NCBI RefSeq assembly: GCF_014199205.1
Contig: NZ_JACIJD010000011.1
Span: 115,173 to 179,172, forward strand
Length of the DNA: 64,000 bases
Direction of reading: 5' to 3'
Source of the DNA: Muricoccus pecuniae
Lineage (GTDB): Bacteria; Pseudomonadota; Alphaproteobacteria; Acetobacterales; Acetobacteraceae
Position numbers and translations under genes: made by a program. This document shows, piece after piece, positions 38,733 to 46,982 of the stretch; the stretch's first letter is position 1; the number at the start of each line of letters is the position of its first letter. Under the pieces are notes generated by a model that saw nothing but the letters and a program-made list of their open reading frames with translations, was not told the origin of the DNA and did not search any database.

Positions 38733-39701
38733 ATGCTCACCCGCCGCAGTCTCGCCGCCGCGCTCGCGCTGGGCGCCCCGGCCATCGCCCGCGCGCAGGA
38801 GGGCGACTGGCCCAACCGCCCCGTGAACATCATCGTGCCCTGGCCGCCGGGCGGGCCGACCGACACCTTCGCCCGCCTTCTCGCCTCCCGCCTCTCGCAG
38901 GACACCGGCAAGTCCTTCGTGGTGGACAACCGTGGCGGCGCCAGCGGCACGATCGGCATGACGAGCGCGGCCCGTGCGCGGCCGGATGGCTACACCTTCG
39001 TCTTCGCGCCCAACTCCACCTATGCCGTCGCGCCGCATCTCTACCAGACGAGCTACAGCCAGGAGCGCGACTTCGTCGGCGTCGGCCTGCTCGGCTCCAT
39101 GCCGCTCTTCATGCTCGTGCCGAAGAGTTCGCCGGCGAGGAGCGTGGCCGACTACGTCGCCGTGGCGAAGGCGCCCGGGGCGCGGAAGGTCTATGCCAAT
39201 GCCGGCGTGGGCGCGACCTCGCATCTCGCGACCGAGATGCTGCTCCAGATGGCGGACCTCCAGGTGACGGAGATCGGCTATCGCGGCGGTGGCCCGGCCA
39301 TCCAGGCGGTGATGGCGGGGGAGGCGGACATGCTCTTCATGCCAGCCGCCGCCGTGATGTCCTTCATCCAGTCCGGCGACCTGCGCGCGCTCGGCAACAC
39401 GATGCGCGTCCGCAGCCCGCTAGCGCCCGATGTGCCCACCTTCGAGGAGCTGGGCTATCCCGGTTTCGAGGTGGTGGAGCATGTCGCGCTGATGGCGCCC
39501 GCCGGCACGCCCACCCCGATCCTTGAGCGCATGAACGAGGCCTGCGCCAGGGCCCTGTCGGCGCCCGAGCTGAAGCCGCGGCTGGACGCGATCGCCGTCA
39601 CGCCCGATGTGCGGCCGGTCTCCGAATGGCCGCGCTACCTCGCGGCGGAGAGCGCGAAGTGGCGGGACTTCGTGCGCGCCCGCAACATCCGGGTGCAGTG
39701 A
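38733..39701 (+). CDS. Bug/TctC-family periplasmic substrate-binding protein
   Basis: A 322-residue receptor with a short leader (LTRRSLAAALALGAPAIARAQ). Family motifs are PNRPVNIIVPWPPGG, VVDNRGGASGTIG, GYRGGGPAIQAV and MAPAGTPTPILERM. AGGACAGGAGG lies upstream of the ATG. Its stop overlaps the start of the next Bug gene (TGATG), so two receptors are produced in a coupled fashion after the tannase gene. Confidence 0.94.
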   Translation: MLTRRSLAAALALGAPAIARAQEGDWPNRPVNIIVPWPPGGPTDTFARLLASRLSQDTGKSFVVDNRGGASGTIGMTSAARARPDGYTFVFAPNSTYAVAPHLYQTSYSQERDFVGVGLLGSMPLFMLVPKSSPARSVADYVAVAKAPGARKVYANAGVGATSHLATEMLLQMADLQVTEIGYRGGGPAIQAVMAGEADMLFMPAAAVMSFIQSGDLRALGNTMRVRSPLAPDVPTFEELGYPGFEVVEHVALMAPAGTPTPILERMNEACARALSAPELKPRLDAIAVTPDVRPVSEWPRYLAAESAKWRDFVRARNIRVQ

Positions 39702-40669
39702 TGCTCCCCCGCCGGGCCGTCCTCGCCTCCCTGCTCGCGCTGCCGGGCCTGGCGCGGGCGCAGGGCGCCTGGCCGGACCGGCCGGTGCGGATCGTGGTGC
39801 CCTTCACCCCCGGGGGCTCCACGGACATCATCGCCCGCGCCCTGGCGGCGGAGCTGCAGGAGGCCCTGAAGCAGCCCTTCGTCGTGGAGAACCGCGGCGG
39901 GGCAGGCGGCACCATCGGCACGGAGGTCGTCGCCCAGGCGCCGCCCGACGGCTACACCCTGCTGATGGGGCATATCGGCACGCTCGCCGTGAACCCCTTT
40001 CTCTATCGCGGCCTCTCCTTCGATACGGTGGACTCCTTCGCCCCTATCACCCTGGCGGCGGTGGTGCCGAACGTCATGGTGGTGAACCCCCGCAAGGTGC
40101 CGGCGGGGGGCATCGCGGAGCTGGTGGCGCTGGCGAGGCGGCGGCCCGGCGCGCTCACCTACGGCTCGGGCGGCAACGGATCGGCCGCGCATATCGCCAT
40201 GGCGGCCTTCCTCCTGGCGACGGGGATGGCGATGGAGCACGTGCCCTATCGCGGCACGGCGCCGATGATAAACGACCTCATCGGCGGCACGATCGACCTC
40301 ACCTTCACCGGCGGCCCGCCCGCCCTGCCGCCCGTGCGCGCGGGGATGCTGCGCGCGCTCGGCGTCTCCTCCGCCCACCGGCTGGCCGGCGCGCCGGACA
40401 TCCCCACCATCGCTGAGCAGGGGGTGCCCGGCTTCGAGGCGAACCAGTGGTACGGGCTGCTGGCCCCCGCCGGCACGCCGCGCCCGGTCGTCGAGCGGCT
40501 GAACGCCGAGTGCACCCGCATCCTGCGCGGCGAGAAGCTGCGGCCCCGCTTGGAAGGGGAGGGGGCCGAGGCCGCCCCGGGCACGCCCGAGGCCTTCCGG
40601 GACCTCATCCTGGCCGAGCGCGCCCGCTGGGGCGAGGTGGTCCGGCGCACGGGGATGCGCGCGGATTGA
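39701..40669 (+). CDS. Bug/TctC-family periplasmic substrate-binding protein
   Basis: A 322-residue receptor coupled to the preceding Bug gene by a one-base overlap. Leader LPRRAVLASLLALPGLARAQ; motifs PDRPVRIVVPFTPGGSTDI, VVENRGGAGGTIG, VPYRGTAPMIND and LLAPAGTPRPVVERL. It is only loosely similar to its neighbour, so this does not look like a recent duplication. The ligands of the pair may differ. Confidence 0.94.
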   Translation: MLPRRAVLASLLALPGLARAQGAWPDRPVRIVVPFTPGGSTDIIARALAAELQEALKQPFVVENRGGAGGTIGTEVVAQAPPDGYTLLMGHIGTLAVNPFLYRGLSFDTVDSFAPITLAAVVPNVMVVNPRKVPAGGIAELVALARRRPGALTYGSGGNGSAAHIAMAAFLLATGMAMEHVPYRGTAPMINDLIGGTIDLTFTGGPPALPPVRAGMLRALGVSSAHRLAGAPDIPTIAEQGVPGFEANQWYGLLAPAGTPRPVVERLNAECTRILRGEKLRPRLEGEGAEAAPGTPEAFRDLILAERARWGEVVRRTGMRAD

Positions 40670-40789
40670 GGGGGGCGGGAGGGGGGAGGCCCCGCCCGGG
40701 CTTGCGCGGCGCCCCTCCTGCGGCAAGTCTCCGTCGCGTCGCCCGGCCCGGCCGGATGGCCGCGCCAGGAACGAGCCCTCGCCCCCGCC

Positions 40790-41797
40790 ATGCCGACCCG
40801 CCGCTACCTCGACCAGCGCCTGAAGCTGCATCACCTCCGCGCGCTGGAGGCGATCGCGGCCCAGAGCAGCCTGCTCAAGGCCTCGGCCGTGCTCGGGATC
40901 AGCCAGCCCGCCCTTACCCGGACGGTGCAGGAACTGGAGGAGATCGTCGGGCAGCGCCTGTTCGACCGCCTGCCCCGCGGCGTGCGCCCGACCGAGGCAG
41001 GCAACCTCCTCGCCGGCTCCGCGCGCCGCATCCTGGCGGAGCTGCGCCGGCTGGACGAGGCGCTGGACCGGCTGGAGGACCCCGAGGGCGGCACGGTCGC
41101 CATCGGCACCCTCCCCGTGGCCGCGACGGGCGTGCTGCCCGGCACCCTCACCCGGCTGACCGCCGGGCATCCCGGCATCCGCGTGCGGCTGGAGCAGGGG
41201 CGGACCGAGGATCTGCTGCCGAAGCTGGCCGCGGGGGAGATCGACCTCATCGTCGGCCGCCTCTACGAGCCCGCCGTGCCCGACGGCTTCCCGCGCGAGC
41301 CGCTCTGGGAGGAGCCGATCTCCATCCTCGCCCGCCCCGGCCATCCCGTCTTCGCGCTGGAGGCGGTGACGCTGGACGCGCTGCGCCGCTGGGACCTCAT
41401 CCTGCCCACTGTGAGCCAGCGCGTGGGGCAGGAGATCGAGACCTTCCTCGACATGGTCGCCCTGGAGCCGAGCGGCTCCATGCGCTCCAGCTCCTACGGA
41501 TTCATCCGGGAGATGCTCCTGGCCACCGACCTGATCGCCGTCATGCCGCGGCTGATGATGGCGGGGGACCTGCTGCGCGGCATGCTGCGGGTGGTGCCGC
41601 TCCCCGTGCCCGCCCCCCGGCGCCCGGCGGGGATCATCATGCCGCGGGACCGCCCCCTGCCGCCCGCCGGCCACGCCTTCATCGAGTGCCTGCGCGCCCA
41701 TGTCGCCGAGATCGGGCAGCGCGGCCTCACCGATATAACCGGGGCGCATAGGGAAGCCGGGGAAAGCGATACGACAGAGGGGCGGGAGCGGGTCTAG
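40790..41797 (+). CDS. LysR-family transcriptional regulator
   Basis: A 335-residue regulator. The winged helix-turn-helix covers residues ~10-70 (LHHLRALEAIAAQSSLLKASAVLGISQPALTR split over two helices). A linker helix and a two-lobed effector domain to ~residue 300 follow. The style, with HHLRALEAIA and AVLGISQPALTRTVQELE, resembles the PcaQ/GbpR subgroup that controls aromatic and sugar catabolism. It lies at the head of the collinear catabolic cluster and probably regulates it, with a ring-cleavage intermediate as the likely inducer. Confidence 0.92.
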   Translation: MPTRRYLDQRLKLHHLRALEAIAAQSSLLKASAVLGISQPALTRTVQELEEIVGQRLFDRLPRGVRPTEAGNLLAGSARRILAELRRLDEALDRLEDPEGGTVAIGTLPVAATGVLPGTLTRLTAGHPGIRVRLEQGRTEDLLPKLAAGEIDLIVGRLYEPAVPDGFPREPLWEEPISILARPGHPVFALEAVTLDALRRWDLILPTVSQRVGQEIETFLDMVALEPSGSMRSSSYGFIREMLLATDLIAVMPRLMMAGDLLRGMLRVVPLPVPAPRRPAGIIMPRDRPLPPAGHAFIECLRAHVAEIGQRGLTDITGAHREAGESDTTEGRERV

Positions 41798-41852
41798 GGA
41801 TCACCCGACGCCTCCTGCCGGCCACCGCCGGCCGCGGGGCGGGAGAGAACCC

Positions 41853-42755
41853 ATGACGGCATCCGGAGCGACGGCCGGTGAGGCGGCCACCCTGCGCGCG
41901 GCGATGGGCACCTATCCCCGCACGCGCGCCCTGAAGGAGGGCGGCGTGCCCTCGCCCCTGCTGCGCCTGGACTTCGCCGACATCCCCGTGATCAGCCGCG
42001 CCTTCGCGCCGATGGTGCGGGAGCTGCGCTTCGACCTCTCCGAGATCGCCATCGCCACCTTCCTGCAGGCGCGCGCCGCCGGGCGGCCCCTGGTGCTGCT
42101 GCCCGTGGTGCTCGCGGCCCGCTTCCAGCAATCCGCCCTGCTCTGCCGTGCGGAGAGCGCCATCCGCGGACCGGCCGACCTCGCGGGCAAGCGGATCGGC
42201 GTGCGCGCCTACAGCCAGACCACGGGCATGTGGCTGCGCGGCATCATCATGGAGGAGGGCGGCCCGGCACCGGCCGAGAGCCGCTGGATCACCTTCGAGG
42301 ACGCCCATGTCGCCGGTATCGCCGACCCGCCCTTCGCGGAGCGCGCGCCCGGTGGCGCCGACATGATGGCCATGCTGCGCGCGGGCGAGCTGGACGCGGT
42401 GATCGTCGGCAACGACGTGCCGGACGATCCCGGCCTCCGCACCGTCTTCCCCGATCCGGGCGCGGCGGCGAGGGCCTTCTGGGCGCGGCAGCGCATCGTG
42501 CCCGTCAACCACATGCTCTGCATCACGCGGGAACTGGCCGAGGGCCGGCCGGAGCTGGTGCGGGAGCTGCTGCGCATGGTCCGCGAAGCCGCGGCCCCCG
42601 TGCCGCCCGGCCCGCACGGCGCCCCGCCGGACAGCCGCGCGTCGCTGCGTCCGGTGATCGAGCTGGCGCTCCGCTACATGGCCGAGCAGGACATGCTGCC
42701 GCGCCCGCTCACGCCCGACGAGGTGTGGGACGGGCTGCCGCAGGGGATCGAGTAG
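41853..42755 (+). CDS. 4,5-dihydroxyphthalate decarboxylase-like protein
   Basis: A 300-residue protein with the periplasmic-binding fold but no signal peptide. It follows the plan of 4,5-dihydroxyphthalate decarboxylase (Pht5): MGTYPRTRALKEG, FDLSEIAIATFLQ, LPVVLAARFQQSALL, SAIRGPADLAGKRIGV, then TTGMWLRGI and a later ELDAVIVGN. Pht5 makes protocatechuate, which would feed the 4,5-cleavage pathway encoded downstream. It is shorter than characterised Pht5 as I recall it, so the exact substrate is open; automated annotation may call it an ABC-transporter binding protein. Confidence 0.72.
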   Translation: MTASGATAGEAATLRAAMGTYPRTRALKEGGVPSPLLRLDFADIPVISRAFAPMVRELRFDLSEIAIATFLQARAAGRPLVLLPVVLAARFQQSALLCRAESAIRGPADLAGKRIGVRAYSQTTGMWLRGIIMEEGGPAPAESRWITFEDAHVAGIADPPFAERAPGGADMMAMLRAGELDAVIVGNDVPDDPGLRTVFPDPGAAARAFWARQRIVPVNHMLCITRELAEGRPELVRELLRMVREAAAPVPPGPHGAPPDSRASLRPVIELALRYMAEQDMLPRPLTPDEVWDGLPQGIE

Positions 42756-42767
42756 GGAGGGAATGCC

Positions 42768-43649
42768 GTGACGGATTTCGCGATCATCGGCTTCGGCGAG
42801 GTGGGCGGCATCTTCGCGCGGGACCTGCGCGCGGGCGGCGCCGGAGCGATCCACGCCTTCGACCTGCAGGAGGCCGCGAACAGCCGCGCGCGGGACTTCG
42901 GCGCCACCGTCCACGCCTCGGCGGCCGAGGCGGCCTCGAAGGCCGATGCCGTGTTCGTCGCCGTCACCGCCGGCTCCGCGCTCGATGCCTGCCGGTCCCT
43001 CGCCGGCGGCCTCTCCCGCGCACCCTTCGTGGTGGACGTGAACTCCATCTCCCCCGGCGCGAAGATCGAGAATGCCCGCGTGGTGAAGGCCGCCGGCGGT
43101 CGCTACGTCGAGGCCGCGGTGATGAGCAGCGTGCCGCCCAAGGGCCTGCGCTCGCCGATCCTGCTCGGCGGCACCGAGGCGGGGGGCTTCATGGACCTCA
43201 TGGCGCCCTTCGGAATGGATCTCTCCATCTTCTCGGCGGAGATCGGCAAGGCGAGCAGCGTGAAGATGTGCCGCAGCGTGATGGTGAAGGGGCTGGAGGC
43301 ACTGACGACGGAGTGCATGCTCGCCGCCCGCCACTACGGCGTGGAGAAGGAGGTGCTCGCCTCCCTCTCCGACACCCTGCCGCACGAGGACTGGCGCGGC
43401 CTGGCCCGCTACGTCATCAGCCGCGCCCTCATCCACGGCAAGCGCCGCGCCGAGGAGGTGCGGGAGGTCGCGCGCACGGTGCAGGAGGCCGGGGTGGAGC
43501 CGCTGCTCAGCCGCTCCATCGCCGAGCGGCAGGACTGGGCGGCCGCGCGCGGGCGGGAGATGGGCAAGGCCCTGCTCGTCACCGACGACCTGGACACGCT
43601 GCTCGACGGCATCGCCGCCGCGATGAACCGCAAGGCCGCCGCCGAGTAA
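42768..43649 (+). CDS. NAD(P)-dependent dehydrogenase with DUF1932 domain
   Basis: A 293-residue protein of the 6-phosphogluconate/beta-hydroxyacid dehydrogenase superfamily. The N-terminal Rossmann motif is IIGFGEVGGIFA, VVDVNSISPGAK takes the place of the usual substrate loop, and the lysine in GKASSVKMCRS is the likely catalytic base. The C-terminal helical part matches DUF1932. The GTG start follows AGGGAGGG. The reaction is unknown. In this operon it may oxidise a ring-cleavage semialdehyde or hydroxy-tricarboxylate, a job done by LigC in the known pathway. Confidence 0.87.
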   Translation: MTDFAIIGFGEVGGIFARDLRAGGAGAIHAFDLQEAANSRARDFGATVHASAAEAASKADAVFVAVTAGSALDACRSLAGGLSRAPFVVDVNSISPGAKIENARVVKAAGGRYVEAAVMSSVPPKGLRSPILLGGTEAGGFMDLMAPFGMDLSIFSAEIGKASSVKMCRSVMVKGLEALTTECMLAARHYGVEKEVLASLSDTLPHEDWRGLARYVISRALIHGKRRAEEVREVARTVQEAGVEPLLSRSIAERQDWAAARGREMGKALLVTDDLDTLLDGIAAAMNRKAAAE

Positions 43650-43671
43650 GGCCCGGAAGAGGAGGATGCGC

Positions 43672-44655
43672 ATGACCGTCACCCGCCGGGGCGCGCTGCG
43701 CCTGGGTGGCCTCGCCGCCATGGCCCCCCTGGTCCCGCGGCCCGTCCGCGCCCAGGGAGTGCTGCCCGACAAGCCCATCCGCCTGCTCGTGCCCAATGCC
43801 GCGGGCGGCGTCGCGGACCTGACGGCCCGCACCGTGGGCGCCGGCCTGTCCGAGCGCATTGGCCGCCCCGTGGTGATCGAGAACCGCCCGGGGGCGGGCG
43901 GCATCGTCGCGGGCCAGGCGCTGCTCTCCTCCCCGGCTGACGGCTCTACGCTGATGGTGGCGACCAACGCGAACGCCATCAGCAAGTCGCTCTTCCGCAA
44001 CCTGCCCTTCGACCCCATCAGGGACTTCGCGCCGGTCGGGCTAATGGGCACCTTCGCCATCGCCATCCTCGTCGCGCCGAACTCGCCGATCCGCAGCGCG
44101 CAGGAGTTGATCGCGGCGCTGAAGAAGGACGGGCGCGGCACCAATATCGGTACGATCAGCGTGGGCAGCACGCAGAACCTGGCCGCCGAGCTGTTCAAGA
44201 CCACCGCCGGGTTGGACACGACGACCGTGCCCTTCAACGGCACGCCCGCCCTGCTGACCAGCCTGCTGCGGGGCGACGTGACGGCGGGCTTCGAGATCGT
44301 CGCGCCGCTGATGGGGCAGATCAGGGACGGCTCGCTGCGCGCCATCGCCGTCACCTCCTCCAGCCGCGCGGCCAACCTGCCGGATGTGCCGACGCTGCAG
44401 GAGGCGGGTCTCGTCGGCTTCGACGTCACCTCCTGGAACGCCATCGTCGCCCCGGCCCGCGCGCCGGCGCCGGTGATCGAGCTGATCAACCGTGAGCTGA
44501 ACGTGGTGCTGGCGGACCCCGCCATCCGCTCGAAGCTGCTGGAGGCCGGGGTGGAGGCGAAGGGCGACACGCCCGCGCAGCTCGGTGCCCTGCTGTCGAG
44601 CGAGGCGGAGAAGGGGCGCGCGGTGATCGAGCGCGCCGGGATCGAAAGGCAGTGA
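43672..44655 (+). CDS. Bug/TctC-family periplasmic substrate-binding protein
   Basis: A 327-residue receptor with a leader ending PRPVRAQG. Motifs: PDKPIRLLVPNAAGG, VVIENRPGAGGIVAG, VPFNGTPALLTSLLRGD, and IVAPARAPAPVIELIN. Start chosen at 43672, six bases after AGAGGAGG; the ATG at 43666 abuts that site. It is embedded between two catabolic enzymes, so its ligand is probably the pathway substrate or an intermediate such as a pyrone or tricarboxylate. Confidence 0.93.
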   Translation: MTVTRRGALRLGGLAAMAPLVPRPVRAQGVLPDKPIRLLVPNAAGGVADLTARTVGAGLSERIGRPVVIENRPGAGGIVAGQALLSSPADGSTLMVATNANAISKSLFRNLPFDPIRDFAPVGLMGTFAIAILVAPNSPIRSAQELIAALKKDGRGTNIGTISVGSTQNLAAELFKTTAGLDTTTVPFNGTPALLTSLLRGDVTAGFEIVAPLMGQIRDGSLRAIAVTSSSRAANLPDVPTLQEAGLVGFDVTSWNAIVAPARAPAPVIELINRELNVVLADPAIRSKLLEAGVEAKGDTPAQLGALLSSEAEKGRAVIERAGIERQ

Positions 44656-44657
44656 GC

Positions 44658-45524
44658 ATGAAGACCTGCAAGGCGCCGGACCCCAACCCGAAGACCCCGG
44701 CCCTCAAGCTGCCGCCGGGGGCCTGCGACGCCCACTGCCATGTCTTCGGCCCCGCGGACAAGTTCCCCTACGCGCCCGACCGCTCCTACACCCCGCCCGA
44801 CGCGCCGGTGGAGGACCTGCGCCGCGTCCACGCCGCCATCGGGGTGGAGCGCGCGGTAATCGTGCAGGCGAGCTGCCACGGTACGGACAATACGGCGATG
44901 ATCGATGCCATCATGCGGAGCGAGGGCGCCTATCGCGGCGTCGCTATCGTCGACGGCAGCATCACCGACGAAGGGCTGGAGAGGCTGGACCGCGGCGGCG
45001 TGCGCGGCGTTCGCTTCAATTTCGTCAAGCACCTCGGTGGCACGCCCGACCTGGAGGTGTTCGACCGCGTGCTCGACAGGATTCAGCCGCTCGGCTGGCA
45101 CGTCGTGCTGCATCTCGATGCCGGTGATATCCTGGAGCACGCGGGCCGTATCGCCCGCATCAAGATGCCCTTCGTGATCGACCATATGGGGCGCGTGCAG
45201 GCGAAGAACGGGCTGGAGCAGGAGCCCTTCCGCCGGCTTCTCGAACTCATGAGGAACGAACTGGCCTGGGTGAAGATCTGCGGGCCGGAGCGCGTCTCCT
45301 CCGCGGGCGCGCCCTTCCACGACGCCGTGCCCTTCGCCCGCCGGCTGGCCGAGGCGGCGCCGGACCGCACGCTCTGGGGCACGGACTTCCCGCACCCCAA
45401 CATCGCCGGCGACATGCCCAATGACGGCGACCTCGTGGACCTGCTCGCGCTCGCCGTGGAGGACGAGGCGGTGCGCCGCAAGATCCTGATCGACAACCCC
45501 AATCGCCTCTACTGGGCGCGCTGA
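44658..45524 (+). CDS. ligI: 2-pyrone-4,6-dicarboxylate lactonase-like amidohydrolase
   Basis: A 288-residue amidohydrolase of the COG3618 type. DAHCHVFGP near the N-terminus, IVQASCHGTDN, RGVRFNFVKHLGG, HLDAGDI, VIDHMGRV and the active-site aspartate in WGTDFPHPN follow LigI of protocatechuate 4,5-cleavage. The enzyme opens 2-pyrone-4,6-dicarboxylate to 4-oxalomesaconate. The next two genes encode the following two steps, which strengthens the call. The ATG at 44658 lies two bases after the upstream stop; a GTG at 44652 is possible. Confidence 0.87.
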   Translation: MKTCKAPDPNPKTPALKLPPGACDAHCHVFGPADKFPYAPDRSYTPPDAPVEDLRRVHAAIGVERAVIVQASCHGTDNTAMIDAIMRSEGAYRGVAIVDGSITDEGLERLDRGGVRGVRFNFVKHLGGTPDLEVFDRVLDRIQPLGWHVVLHLDAGDILEHAGRIARIKMPFVIDHMGRVQAKNGLEQEPFRRLLELMRNELAWVKICGPERVSSAGAPFHDAVPFARRLAEAAPDRTLWGTDFPHPNIAGDMPNDGDLVDLLALAVEDEAVRRKILIDNPNRLYWAR

Positions 45525-45534
45525 GGAGCCGAAC

Positions 45535-46263
45535 ATGTCCGACACGCAGAAATCCGGCCTCGTCGTCACCGCCCATCCCGGCGACTTCGTCTGGCGCGCG
45601 GGCGGCGCGATCGCGCTCCACGCGAGGATGGGCTACCGCGTGAAGATCGTCTGCATGTCTTATGGCGAGCGCGGCGAAAGCCAGGGTGCCTGGAAGCAGC
45701 CGGGCATGACGCTGGAGAAGTGCAAGGAAGCCCGCCGCGCCGAGGCCGAGGCGGCCGCCTCCATCCTCGGCGCGGAGATCGAGTTCTTCGACGCCGGCGA
45801 CTACCCCTTGCGCATCACCGACGCGATGATGGACCGCCTCATCGACATCTACCGCGAGGTGAACCCCTCCTTCGTCCTCACCCATGCGGTGAGGGACCCC
45901 TACAACGTCGATCATCCCTACGCCTCGAAGGTCGCGCAGGAGGCGCGCATCACCGCCCAGGCCGCCGGGCACAAGCCGGGCCCCGGGGGCGTCACCTACT
46001 CCGCGCCGCAGGTCTTCCAGTTCGAGCCGCACCAGCCCGAGCAATGCGACTTCAAGCCGAACCGCATCCTCAACATCACCGAGGTGTGGGATACGAAGTG
46101 GAAGGCCTTCGAGCAGCTTCCCGCCCAGCGCCACCTCTGGGACTATTACGAGCGCGTGGCGCTGAACCGCGGCATGCAGGGCGGGCGCAATTCCGGCCGC
46201 GCGATGAAGTACGGCGAGGCCTACCAAACGATCTTCCCGGATGCCGTCGAGGTGCTGGCATGA
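45535..46263 (+). CDS. galB: 4-oxalomesaconate hydratase (GalB type, PIG-L family)
   Basis: A 242-residue PIG-L/LmbE-fold zinc protein. The metal motif is [21 protein letters not shown] rather than the usual HPDDE, and a second histidine is in [39 protein letters not shown] and [14 protein letters not shown] match my recollection of Pseudomonas putida GalB closely. GalB hydrates 4-oxalomesaconate to 4-carboxy-4-hydroxy-2-oxoadipate. It differs from LigJ, which does the same step in Sphingobium but is an amidohydrolase. GAGGAG precedes the ATG. Confidence 0.88.
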   Translation: MSDTQKSGLVVTAHPGDFVWRAGGAIALHARMGYRVKIVCMSYGERGESQGAWKQPGMTLEKCKEARRAEAEAAASILGAEIEFFDAGDYPLRITDAMMDRLIDIYREVNPSFVLTHAVRDPYNVDHPYASKVAQEARITAQAAGHKPGPGGVTYSAPQVFQFEPHQPEQCDFKPNRILNITEVWDTKWKAFEQLPAQRHLWDYYERVALNRGMQGGRNSGRAMKYGEAYQTIFPDAVEVLA

Positions 46264-46964
46264 CGCCCGTCGTCGTCCGCCACAACCCGCGCGCCGACCT
46301 CGCCACCATCGACCGCTTCCTGCCGCTCGGCGTCTCCACCACGCATGAGGCGAGCGGGCGCGCGCCGAACCTGATGAAGACCTACATGCGCCCGGCCTGG
46401 GCGGGCGCGGCGGTGGCCGGCAGCGCGGTGACGGTGCTGGCGCAGCCCGGCGACAACTGGATGATCCATGTCGCCGTGGAGCAGTGCCGGGAGGGCGATA
46501 TCCTCGTCGTCGCCTGCACGACCGACAACACGGACGGCATGTTCGGCGACCTTCTCGCCACCTCGCTCAAGGCGCGCGGCGTGCGCGGGCTGGTGATCGA
46601 TGCCGGGGTGCGGGACGTGGCCGTGCTGCGGGAGATGGGCTTTCCCGTCTGGTCGCGCGCCATCTCCGCGCGCGGCACGGTGAAGGCGACGCTGGGATCG
46701 GTGAACATCCCCGTCGTCTGCGCCGGCGTCTCCGTGCGCCCGGGGGACGTGGTGGTGGCGGATGACGACGGCGTGTTGGTCGTGCCCGCCGCCGACATCG
46801 CCTCCACCCTCGCCGCGGCGGAGAAGCGGCAGGCGAATGAGGGCGAGAAGCGCGAGAAGCTCGCCTCCGGGGTCCTTGGCCTCGACCTCTATTCCATGCG
46901 GCCCGCGCTGGAGAAGGCGGGGCTGCGCTATCTCGACCGCCTGGAAGACCTCGCCTTCTCCTGA
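46260..46964 (+). CDS. ligK: 4-carboxy-4-hydroxy-2-oxoadipate aldolase / oxaloacetate decarboxylase
   Basis: A 234-residue RraA-fold class II aldolase (LigK/GalC/ProA). [47 protein letters not shown] with VIDAGVRD, and [20 protein letters not shown] are typical. It splits CHA into pyruvate and oxaloacetate using a divalent metal, the last step of protocatechuate 4,5- and gallate degradation. The start overlaps the galB stop by four bases (ATGA). It ends the forward catabolic cluster and is convergent with a GGDEF-EAL gene. Confidence 0.91.
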   Translation: MTPVVVRHNPRADLATIDRFLPLGVSTTHEASGRAPNLMKTYMRPAWAGAAVAGSAVTVLAQPGDNWMIHVAVEQCREGDILVVACTTDNTDGMFGDLLATSLKARGVRGLVIDAGVRDVAVLREMGFPVWSRAISARGTVKATLGSVNIPVVCAGVSVRPGDVVVADDDGVLVVPAADIASTLAAAEKRQANEGEKREKLASGVLGLDLYSMRPALEKAGLRYLDRLEDLAFS

Positions 46965-46982
46965 CGGCCCGCGCCGACCGGG

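Noticed and set aside
41727..45569. 1280-codon open frame on the minus strand across the catabolic cluster
   Set aside because: Antisense to five genes with clear family motifs; no domain is recognisable in its translation and it has no credible start.
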